Shown here piece after piece: positions 18,919 through 32,990 of a stretch of 64,000 nucleotides of DNA. The DNA lies in contig JAIBEK010000018.1 of NCBI GenBank assembly GCA_019459145.1, positions 186,001 through 250,000 of the forward strand, in the 5' to 3' direction. The first letter of the stretch is position 1. Every line of letters starts with the position of its first letter. The DNA comes from Arenimonas sp. GTDB lineage: Bacteria; Pseudomonadota; Alphaproteobacteria; Rhizobiales; Rhizobiaceae. The notes under the pieces are model-generated. The model had not been told where the DNA came from. It saw only the letters and a program-made list of their open reading frames with translations, and made no database searches. The translations under genes and the position numbers were made by a program.

Positions 18919-19400
18919 ACTCCCTCGGGACGGTCCTTCGGGTCGAACTGGATGATGGTCATCCATGTGGCGGTCAGCGCGGGCTTGCGTTCGCCCTCGA
19001 TCTCGATGGTGACCGCATAGGAGGTCATCATCATGCCGGCGCCGCGAAAGCGGGCCTCGGCCAGCACGAAATGCCCGCGAATGCGCTTGCCGCATTTGAC
19101 CGGCGTCATGAAACGCACTTTGTCGAAGCCGTAATTGATGCCCATGGTCTGTTCACGGATCTTCGGCAGGCAATCATAGTTCATCGTCGACAGCAGCGAC
19201 AGCGTCAGGAAACCGTGCGCGATCGTCCCGCCGAACGGTGTCTCGGCGGCGCGCACCGGGTCGACATGGATGAACTGGTGATCGTCCGTCGCGCCGGCAA
19301 AGGCGTCGATCATCGTCTGATCGACGGTGATCCACTTGGATACGCCAATCTCCTCGCCGATCAGCGCCGAGACATCGGCCAGGGAAATCTCACGGGGCAT
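18915..19400 (-). CDS. MaoC/NodN family hot-dog hydratase
   Basis: A 161-residue hot-dog-fold protein of the NodN/R-specific enoyl-CoA hydratase group. DDHQFIHVDPVRAAETPFGG with the following IAHGFLTLSLLS is the hydratase 2 motif, with Asp and His as expected catalytic residues. It would add water to a trans-2-enoyl-CoA thioester; the natural acyl group is unknown. It is the first gene of a two-gene unit, its TGA overlapping the GTG of the DUF2332 gene. Confidence 0.9.
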   Translation of the reverse strand: MPREISLADVSALIGEEIGVSKWITVDQTMIDAFAGATDDHQFIHVDPVRAAETPFGGTIAHGFLTLSLLSTMNYDCLPKIREQTMGINYGFDKVRFMTPVKCGKRIRGHFVLAEARFRGAGMMMTSYAVTIEIEGERKPALTATWMTIIQFDPKDRPEGV

Positions 19401-19492
19401 AAAACCTCACCAATGGTTGCAGTCATTGAATTCTTACAGGGGCTTTTCCGAACAGGGAATAGCGCGCCTGTGCGCAAGGAAAATGAAAAGGA

Positions 19493-21460
19493 TCAGTGTT
19501 CAACATAAAAGTCGACGGAGCGGGGGCCAAGGCGGATCCGCTCGACGGGGCGGTTGGTGGGCAAGTGGTGCCAATTGCGCTTGTCGTTGCGAGGTAAATG
19601 GAAGTCCAGCGTCGCATCGGAACGGTTGAACAATACCGCAAGGCGTAGTTCGGTCTTCCGCTCGTAGTCGATCGTCCGCAGGATCATGGCAAGCCCCAGC
19701 GCGTCGCCGTTTTCCCAGTCCGCGACAATCATCGGCGTCCCGCCCGGTGACAGCCATTCCACCGCGCCGTGGTTGTGGAGGAAATGGGTTTCGGCGAAGA
19801 CCGAGAAACGCTTGCGCAAGGTCGACAATTGCGAGACGTGTTCGATCAACTCCTGGTCTGCCGCCGGCCAGTCGAGCCAGGTCAGTTCATTGTCCTGGCA
19901 ATAGGCATTGTTGTTGCCGTTCTGGGTTCGGCCGAACTCGTCGCCGGCGGTCAGCATGATGGCGCCGCGGGTGGCAAACAGGGTGGAGAGAAGTGCCGCC
20001 ACGTCGCGGCGACGCTCGACCAGTACGGTGGGATTGGCCGGCTCGCCCTCAACCCCGTTGTTCCAGGAAAAATTCTCGTCATGGCCGTCGCGATTGTGCT
20101 CGCCGTTTCGGCCATTGCGCTTGTGACTGTGTGAGACGAGGTCGAACAGGGTAAAGCCGTCATGGGCGGCGATGAAATTGACGCTGCGCGTCTCGGTCCG
20201 GTCGTGGCGGGCGAAGATGTCGGAGGAGCCGGCAAGCGCCGACGCAAGGGCGCCGGCCATGTGGCCGTCGCCGCGCCAGTAGCGGCGGATATCGTCGCGT
20301 GCCCGGTCGTTCCATTCGAGGAAACCGTCCGGGAAGTTGCCGAGCTGGTAGCCGCCCGGACCGATGTCCCAGGGCTCGGCGATCATCACCCTGTCCTCCA
20401 GCACCTCGTCGCTGAGAATGGCGTGCAGGGTGCGAGAGGTCGGATGGAAGCCGTGCGCCGTGCGGCCGAGGATCGGGGCGAGGTCGAAGCGGAAGCCGTC
20501 GACGCCGGCATGGATCACGAAATGGCGCAGGCTATCGACGATCAGGCGGCGAATGTAGGGATGGTCGCAGGAAAGCGTGTTGCCGCAGCCGGTGTCGTTG
20601 ACCAGGACACCCGGATTGTCATGAAGGTGGCGATAGCAGCACAAGTTGTCGAGACCACGCAAGGACAGAGTCGTGCCCAGCTTGTCGCTCTCGCCTGTGT
20701 GGTTGAAGACCAGATCGAGGATGACCCCGATGCCCGCTTCGTGAAGCGTCTGCACCGTTTCGCGCAGTTCCGTCATGCCGCCCGGCACGATGCGCGGATC
20801 GAGCGCCATCAGCGCCACCGGATTGTAGCCCCAGGCATTGGTGAGCCCGAGGGGCGGCAGATGACGCTCGTCGATCCAGGCGACGATCGGCATCAGCTCG
20901 ATCGCATCGACGCCAAGCTTTTGCAGGTGGGCGATGACGGCGGGATGGGCGAGTGCCGCAACCGTTCCGCGCACTTGCGGCGGGACATCGGGATGCAGCA
21001 TGGTGAAGGCCTTGACCGCCAGCTCATAGATGAAGCCGCCCTTGGGCAGGAGCGGGCGAAGCGGCTTGGCCAGCGGATCGTCGGTGACGATGGCCTTGGG
21101 AACCAGTGCCGCCGTCTCCACGCCGAACACCGAGAGGCGTGGATCATAGGCGAAGGGCCGATCGATTTCCTTGGCATAGGGATCGACCAGCAGCTTGGAC
21201 GGATCGAACCAGAAACCGTGATCCGGCGCGTAACGCCCATGGGCGCGGTAGCCATAGCGGACGCCCCTGACGATGCCGTCGACATGCAGGCGGTGAACGT
21301 CGTCCGCGCCGCGCACCAAGGGCAGGCGGCGCACTTCAGCGCGGCCCGAATCGTCGAACAGGCAGAGCTCGATGCGCTCGGCATGATGCGACCAGACGGC
21401 AAAATCGGCACCGCGATCGGTCAGCACGACGCCGCCCTGTCTGGTCTCGATCGGGGTCAT
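19493..21460 (-). CDS. glgX: Glycogen debranching enzyme GlgX
   Basis: A GH13 isoamylase-type enzyme of 655 residues that removes limit-dextrin branches left by glycogen phosphorylase. An N-terminal CBM48-like module (about 10-95) precedes the barrel. Catalytic landmarks are the Asp in GFRFDLAPILGR, the Glu in MIAEPWDIGPGG and the Asp in AAHDGFTLFDL, with DLVFNHTGE as the first conserved GH13 region. It is the last gene of the glycogen operon, starting 10 bases after the pgm stop. GlgX after pgm rather than beside glgP is worth noting, as it places breakdown and synthesis on one transcript. Confidence 0.95.
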   Translation of the reverse strand: MTPIETRQGGVVLTDRGADFAVWSHHAERIELCLFDDSGRAEVRRLPLVRGADDVHRLHVDGIVRGVRYGYRAHGRYAPDHGFWFDPSKLLVDPYAKEIDRPFAYDPRLSVFGVETAALVPKAIVTDDPLAKPLRPLLPKGGFIYELAVKAFTMLHPDVPPQVRGTVAALAHPAVIAHLQKLGVDAIELMPIVAWIDERHLPPLGLTNAWGYNPVALMALDPRIVPGGMTELRETVQTLHEAGIGVILDLVFNHTGESDKLGTTLSLRGLDNLCCYRHLHDNPGVLVNDTGCGNTLSCDHPYIRRLIVDSLRHFVIHAGVDGFRFDLAPILGRTAHGFHPTSRTLHAILSDEVLEDRVMIAEPWDIGPGGYQLGNFPDGFLEWNDRARDDIRRYWRGDGHMAGALASALAGSSDIFARHDRTETRSVNFIAAHDGFTLFDLVSHSHKRNGRNGEHNRDGHDENFSWNNGVEGEPANPTVLVERRRDVAALLSTLFATRGAIMLTAGDEFGRTQNGNNNAYCQDNELTWLDWPAADQELIEHVSQLSTLRKRFSVFAETHFLHNHGAVEWLSPGGTPMIVADWENGDALGLAMILRTIDYERKTELRLAVLFNRSDATLDFHLPRNDKRNWHHLPTNRPVERIRLGPRSVDFYVEH

Positions 21461-21470
21461 GGGCGGCCGA

Positions 21471-24545
<3,075 letters not shown>

Positions 24546-24546
<1 letters not shown>

Positions 24547-25814
24547 CAGACTGCCATGCCGAGCTTGTCGATCATCGGCTGGGTGATCAGGCAGATGCCT
24601 TCCTCCGAGCGGCGGAAGCGCCGGGCGTCCATTTCCGGATCCTCGCCGACGATCAGGCCTTCGGGGATCACCACGCCATGGTCGATGATGACGTTGGTCA
24701 GCCGGGCATGACGCCCGATCTGGACTTTCGGCAGGATGACGGCGCCCTCGAGCCGGGAGTAGGAGTTGGCGCGCACGCCGGTGAAAAGCAGGCTGTTATA
24801 GAGCGACGAACCGGAGATGATGCAGTCGCCGGCGACCAGCGAGGAGATCGCCGAACCGCGCCGGCCCTCGTCGTCATGCACGAACTTGGCCGGCGGGGTG
24901 ATCTCGGAATAGGTCCAGATCGGCCAGGACTTGTCGTAGATGTCGAGTTCGGGAACGATGTCGGTCAGGTCGATATTGGCCTGCCAATAGGCATCGATCG
25001 TGCCGACGTCCCGCCAGTAGGGCGTGCTCTCGAAGTCGGAGCGGACGCAGGAATCGGCGAAGCGATGCGCCACCGCTTTGCCGTTCGAGACGATGTAGGG
25101 AATGATGTCCTTGCCGAAGTCGCGGCTCGAATGCGGATCGGCGGCATCGCGGCGCAGGATCTCCATCAGGAACTTGGTGTGGAACACGTAGATGCCCATC
25201 GAGGCGAGGGCAAAATCCTCGTTGCCGGGAATGCCCGGCGGATCGGCCGGCTTTTCGATGAAGGCGATGATCTCGTCCTTGCCGTCGACATGCATGACGC
25301 CGAAACCGCTGGCTTCCATGCGCGGCACTTCCAGGCAGCCGATGGTGACATCGGCGCCGGAATCGACGTGCTGCTGCAGCATCAACTCGTAGTCCATCTT
25401 GTAGATGTGGTCGCCGGCCAGGATGACCATGTATTCCGGGCCGTAGGGCTCGATGATGTCGATGTTCTGGTAGACGGCGTCGGCGGTGCCCTCGTACCAC
25501 TGCGTCTCCGAAACGCGTTGGCTGGCCGGCAGCACGTCGAAGCTCTCGTTGCGCTCGGGCCTGAGGAAGTTCCAGCCACGCTGCAAATGGCGGATGAGGG
25601 AGTGCGCCTTGTATTGCGTCGCGACGCCGATGCGGCGTATGCCGGAATTGATCGCGTTGGACAGGGCGAAATCGATGATGCGGGCCTTGCCGCCGAAATA
25701 GACGGCGGGCTTGGCACGCCGGTCCGTCAACTCCTTGAGACGGCTTCCCCGGCCGCCGGCAAGCACATAGGCCATGGCATCGCGCGCCAGGGGTTGGGGT
25801 CGCTTCTCCATCAT
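24546..25814 (-). CDS. glgC: Glucose-1-phosphate adenylyltransferase
   Basis: Makes ADP-glucose from ATP and glucose 1-phosphate, the regulated step of bacterial glycogen synthesis; rhizobial enzymes respond to fructose 6-phosphate and pyruvate. [20 protein letters not shown] is the nucleotidyl-transfer motif, and VEKPADPP-like [12 protein letters not shown] holds the sugar-phosphate site. The C-terminal left-handed beta-helix carries [19 protein letters not shown]. Length 422 residues. ATG 25814 and ATG 25811 are adjacent; GGGAGG spacing slightly favours 25811, which would only remove one Met. The gene lies 13 bases after glgB. Confidence 0.97.
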
Positions 25815-25827
25815 TTCGCCTCCCGCC

Positions 25828-28040
<2,213 letters not shown>

Positions 28041-28041
<1 letters not shown>

Positions 28042-30503
28042 CAGGCTCTCCAGATGTCGGCGCTGTACTGGCGAATGGTCCGATCGGAAGAAAACCAACC
28101 CATGCGCGCCGTATTGCGGATCGTTTTGGAATACCACGCCGCATCGTCGCCCCAGAGGGCATCGACGTCGCGCTGGGCCTTGGCATAGCCGTTGAAGTCG
28201 GCAGCGACCATGAACCAGTCATGCTGATACAGACCATCGACCAAACCGGCAAAACGACCCGGATCATCGGGCGAAAAGACGCCGGAAGCGATCGCCGAAA
28301 GGGCCTGGGAAAGCTCGCGCGAGCTTTCGATCACGGCGCGCGGATCGTGTCCTTCCGTCCGCAGTTTGCCGACTTCGCCGGCCGTCATGCCAAAGATCAC
28401 GATATTCTCCTCGCCCACATGGTCGCGCATCTCGACATTGGCCCCGTCGAGGGTGCCGATGGTCAGCGCCCCATTCAACGCGAACTTCATGTTCCCGGTT
28501 CCCGACGCCTCCATACCGGCAGTGGAAATCTGTTCGGAGAGGTCGGCGGCGGGCACCATCACCTCGGCGAGCGAGACATTGTAGTTGGGGATGAACACGA
28601 CCTTCAGCAGGTTGCGCACCGCCGGGTCATTGTTGATCACGCGGGCGACGTCGTTGGCGAGCTTGATGATCAGCTTGGCATTGTGATAGCTCGGCGCGGC
28701 CTTGCCGGCGAATAGCTTGACGCGCGGCACCCAGTCGCGCTCGGGATGGGTGCGGATCTGGTCGAACAGGGCCACCGTCTCGATGATGTTCAGGAGCTGC
28801 CGCTTGTATTCGTGGATGCGCTTGATCTGGATGTCGAACATCGCCGAAGGATCGAGCCGGATGCCCATGCGGCTGGCGACGAGATTGGCCAGTTGCTCCT
28901 TGTTGGCGCGCTTGACGGCGGCGAACTGCCGCTGGAACTCCGGATCGTCGGCATAGGCGTCGAGGGCCTTCAGCTTTTCCGCGTCGTCGAGGAAGTCCGG
29001 GCCGACCGTGTCGCGGATCAGCGAGGTGAGGCGCGGATTGCACTGCATCAGCCAGCGGCGCGGGGTGATGCCGTTGGTCTTGTTGTTGATGCGGTCCGGG
29101 TAGAGCTTGTGCAGGTCGGCGAACACCGTTTCCTTCATCAGTTCGGTGTGCAGCGCGGATACGCCGTTGATGCTGTGGGAGCCGATGAAGGCCAGATTGC
29201 CCATGCGCACCCGCCTCTCGCCGCTCTCGTCGATCAGGGAGATATGGCTGATCTCGTGGTCGGAGAAGTTGCGGTTCTTGCGCGCGTCACGCAGGATCTT
29301 GGCATTGATCGCATAGACTAGCTGCATGTGCCGGGGCAGCAGCCGCTCGAACAGCGGCACCGGCCAGCTTTCCAGGGCTTCGGGAAGCAGGGTGTGGTTG
29401 GTGTAGGAGAAGGTGCGCCAGGTGATGTCCCAGGCGGTATCGAAGTCGAGGCCGTGCACGTCGCAGAGCAGGCGCATCAGTTCGGTGACGGAAATGGCCG
29501 GGTGTGTGTCGTTGAGCTGGATCGCCACCTTGTCGGGCAGGGCCGACAACTCATTGCCCTGTTGCAGATGACGGCGGAGAATGTCCTGCAGCGAGGCGGA
29601 ACAGAAGAAATATTCCTGGCGCAGCCTCAGTTCCTGGCCGGCGGAGGTGGCGTCGGCCGGGTAGAGCACGCGGGTCAGGGTCTCGGCCTTGTTGCTTTCC
29701 TTGAGCGCGCCGATGTGGTCGCCGGCGTTGAAAGCTTCCAGCAAGATCGGATCGATCGGCTGGGCCGACCAGAGCCTGAGTGTGTTGACGTGCTCGCCGC
29801 GCCAGCCGACGACCGGCGTGTCGTAGGCCGTGGCGATCACCCGCTCGCCGGGCTTCCAGGCGAATTGTGGCTGATCGTCATGGCCGGCGACGGTGTCGAC
29901 CGCGCCGCCGAAGCCGATCTCGTAGGAACTCTCGCGCCGCTCGAACTCCCAGGGGTTGCCGTGGGCAAGCCAGGTTTCCGGAAGCTCGACCTGCCATCCG
30001 TCGGCCATCTGCTGGCGGAACAGGCCGTGCACGTAGCGGATGCCGTAGCCATAGGCGGGGATGTGGATGGTTGCCATCGATTCCATGAAGCAGGCGGCGA
30101 GCCGGCCGAGGCCGCCATTGCCAAGCGCCGCGTCCGCTTCCAAGCCGGCAATCACGTCGAGATCGACGCCCATGGAGGCGAGTGCCTGGCGGATCTCGTC
30201 CATCATGCCGAGATTGGACATGGCGTCGCGCATCAGCCGGCCGATAAGGAATTCGAGCGAGAGATAATAGACCCGCTTGGCGTTGTTGTTGTAGGCGGCG
30301 CGCGTCGTTTCCATCCACCGATCGATGATGCGGTCGCGCACGACCAGGATGGTGGCGGTCAGCCAGTCATGCGGCGTCGCCACCTTGGCGTCCTTGCCGA
30401 TTCCATAGGTCAATCGCTCGATGATCTCGGCGGCCAGGACCTCCGGATCGGAGACGCGCGGTTGCGGCAGGGGCAGGTCGGCTTTGCTCAGGCTGTTGAT
30501 CAT
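28041..30503 (-). CDS. glgP: Glycogen phosphorylase
   Basis: GT35, pyridoxal-phosphate-dependent enzyme of 820 residues that releases glucose 1-phosphate from chain ends. The PLP Lys lies in GTGNMKFALNGALTIGTLDG near the C-terminus, and LGNGGLGRLAACFMESMATI and GIRYVHGLFRQ are family motifs. It is the first gene of the six-gene operon, so its upstream region (30504-30778) should hold the main promoter. The operon thus links synthesis and degradation. Confidence 0.97.
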
Positions 30504-30778
30504 GATCTCGCCAGTTCGGTTGCTCGCCTATCGGATGCGGCGCCGATTCTCCCCTAACGGCACGCGTTCAGGTCCGTAGTTTACGCATCGTTACGAAACA
30601 CTTGCAACACAGGAAATCGGCAAAGGCGAAAAACGGCCCGACCTATGGCCTGCCATCAAGTGGCTGAATTTCAACGGCTTGCGCAAGCGGTACCGAACAG
30701 GGAAAGGCCGCGTTCCCTCTCGGATGCGCGGCCGCTGCACGTGTCGTTCGCGGTTGATGCTGTCGTTGCCGGCCGACG

Positions 30779-32002
30779 CTAGTTGGTCAGGCGCGTTGCA
30801 GCCATCGAAGCCTTCTCGCCGATTTCCTTGAAGGCGGCGACGAGCTGTGCTGCATCATTGGCGTCATAGTAGTGCGAGGTGTCGGATGCACAATATTTCA
30901 GAAGCTCCTGACCTCGCCACGGTGCCATGAAGGCCACGGTGAAGATCTCGACGTCGGCGGCCTTGGCGCTATCGCACCAGGCCCTGGTCGAGGTGTCGGC
31001 ACTTGTATAGTTGTTGTCGCCGTCGGTCATGAAGACGATGAACTTGCCCGGATCCTTCTGGCCGTTCTTGGCGATGTGCGCATTGACCTCGCTCGCTGCG
31101 GTGACCTTCTGATAGGCGGTCTTGACCGCGTTCGACGAATCCGTGCCCCCCGTCGCCGTCAGTGCGTTGACATAGTTCGTCACGGCGGTCGTCCCCCATT
31201 GGAAGGTCGTCGGCGACTGGCTGGATGAATTGTAGGAGATCGCCGCGGTGCGGACGTATTTGTTTTCGGGATCTGCGGTCTTGAGCTGATCCACGAGGTC
31301 GGCCACGGCAACCTTCAGAGCATCAATCTTCAGCACATAGTTCGTCACCGTGCGGGAGCACCAGGACCTGCCACACTTGTAATACTCGACCTTGGTCGGC
31401 TGCACTTCGTTCACGGTGCTGGTGTTTTCTCCCATCGAGCCGGAGCGGTCGACGACCAGATACATTGATAGGGCGTTCTTGCTCTCGGTGGTGCTTTCCG
31501 AGGTGCTGGCGACGCTGATGCGGACCTTTTCGTATCCCAAAAGCTTGGTGAAGGCGTTCATCGCCACGTCGTAATGGCCGTTGACAGTTACCTCGTAGGT
31601 ATTCGTGGCGCCACTGGCGCCGGCGGTCCGCTGGACGCTGGCAAGGGCGGTGTCGGCGAGATCCTCGATGGCATCCTCCTCACCCTCGGTGGGCACCGAG
31701 GCGCCGCCGAGGCTGGTGTTCTTGAACTGGGCCGCCAAGAACTTTTTGGCCAGCGCAATGGCTTCCTCGTCCGAGATGCCCTTGCCGGCGAGGGCCGAGG
31801 CGGCGGAGAGCGCGGCGGAATCGGCTGCGTCCTGCAGGGCCGATCGCACCTGGACCAGTTTAGCCATGTCCATCGCCACCCCGGCGCCGGCCAGCAGAAC
31901 GGGAAGCAGGATTGCGGTCATCATGCCGAAATTGCCGCCGCGATCGGTGATGAAGCCGCGGCCAAAAGCACGCTTTTTCCTGGAGTCGACCATCATGTTC
32001 AT
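30779..32002 (-). CDS. TadG-like pilus-assembly/vWA surface protein
   Basis: A 407-residue protein. The N-terminus DRGGNFGMMTAILLPVLLAGAGVAMDMA is the TadE/TadG membrane anchor with the conserved Gly-Asn-Phe pattern. Residues about 185-395 form a von Willebrand factor A domain with the metal-binding MIDAS motif DRSGSM, a conserved Thr near GGTDSS and TDGDNN. Such proteins are exported and may form tight-adherence (Flp) pili or bind matrix. A Cys-rich loop (YYKCGRSWCSR) could hold a disulfide. No other tad or cpa gene is nearby. Function as an adhesin is inferred. Confidence 0.85.
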   Translation of the reverse strand: MNMMVDSRKKRAFGRGFITDRGGNFGMMTAILLPVLLAGAGVAMDMAKLVQVRSALQDAADSAALSAASALAGKGISDEEAIALAKKFLAAQFKNTSLGGASVPTEGEEDAIEDLADTALASVQRTAGASGATNTYEVTVNGHYDVAMNAFTKLLGYEKVRISVASTSESTTESKNALSMYLVVDRSGSMGENTSTVNEVQPTKVEYYKCGRSWCSRTVTNYVLKIDALKVAVADLVDQLKTADPENKYVRTAAISYNSSSQSPTTFQWGTTAVTNYVNALTATGGTDSSNAVKTAYQKVTAASEVNAHIAKNGQKDPGKFIVFMTDGDNNYTSADTSTRAWCDSAKAADVEIFTVAFMAPWRGQELLKYCASDTSHYYDANDAAQLVAAFKEIGEKASMAATRLTN

Positions 32003-32107
32003 CCGTCAGAGAACCACTTTGATGATCTGATACAGGGGAAACCTGTTTTTCGGCTTAAACGCCTTGGTAAAATTTTAGCGAAACGCCGAGATCGCCGGAG
32101 AATGCGG

Positions 32108-32986
32108 CTATTTGACAGGAACGACGTCGACCGCCTGGTCCGTCTGATGGCTGCCATAGCTCTTCAGCATGCCGATGACCGGTGCGACGTCGGAATAGTC
32201 GCGGCCATAGCAGGCGACGATGTGATCGGCCCCGACGCTGATATTGTTGGTCGGATCCAGTTCGATCCAGCCGGCCGTTTCGCCGCACCATATCCTGACC
32301 CAGGCGTGCATGGCGTCGGCGCCTTCCAGCCTCTCCTTGCCCGGTGGGGGAATGGTCCGCAGGAAGCCGCTGACATAGCCGGCCGGGATGCCGAGGCTTC
32401 TGAGCGCGATGATCATGATGTGCGCGAAGTCCTGGCAAACGCCGCGTTTCAACGAGAACGCCTCCAGCGGCGGCGTGTCGACGGTGGTGGCCTTCGGGTC
32501 ATACTTGAAGTCGGCGTGGATGCGGGCGCAGATCGCCTCGGCGATCTGGCGCACGGTGAAGCCGGGCTTGACTTCGGCGCGGGCATAATCGGCGATCATC
32601 GGATCGATGCCGAGCCGCGGGCTTTCCGCAAGGAGATGGTGGGGCGAATCCGGTCCGAGCGACCAGCAATCGGCCAGTTCCTCCGGCAGGCTGGCCAGGA
32701 TCGGAGAGAAATCCGCGGTCAGCGGCGGGGCCTGGACGGAGACGCGGGCCTGCATCCGGATATCCAGTCTCTCGTGCGGCGAGCGATACATGACATAGGT
32801 CGCAGGATGGCGGAAGAAATCGATGAAATGGGCGGTCTCGTCCGGCTTGGGGTCGACCGTGACGCTGCCCGCCACCAGGCGCTGGCGATCGGGAAGCGAG
32901 AGCGGCAGCAGCCGCAGGATGTGGTGGGCGCCCGATGCCGGGACGTCGTAGCGATAACCGATGTGCAGGGAGAGATCGTAAATCAT
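32108..32986 (-). CDS. Transglutaminase-like cysteine protein, predicted peptidase
   Basis: A 292-residue protein with the N-terminal bacterial transglutaminase-like beta domain (YDLSLHIGYRYDVPASGAHH) and a transglutaminase core. The triad is visible: Cys in RGVCQDFAHIMI, His in DAMHAWVRIW and Asp in ELDPTNNIS. In bacteria this group usually cleaves or ligates peptide bonds rather than cross-linking protein. I take ATG 32986, four bases after the stop of the ATP-grasp gene. It is the third gene of a cluster with transglutaminase-DUF2126 and ATP-grasp/alpha-E proteins, whose conserved association predicts a peptide-modification system. Confidence 0.88.
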   Translation of the reverse strand: MIYDLSLHIGYRYDVPASGAHHILRLLPLSLPDRQRLVAGSVTVDPKPDETAHFIDFFRHPATYVMYRSPHERLDIRMQARVSVQAPPLTADFSPILASLPEELADCWSLGPDSPHHLLAESPRLGIDPMIADYARAEVKPGFTVRQIAEAICARIHADFKYDPKATTVDTPPLEAFSLKRGVCQDFAHIMIIALRSLGIPAGYVSGFLRTIPPPGKERLEGADAMHAWVRIWCGETAGWIELDPTNNISVGADHIVACYGRDYSDVAPVIGMLKSYGSHQTDQAVDVVPVK

Positions 32987-32990
32987 CGGG

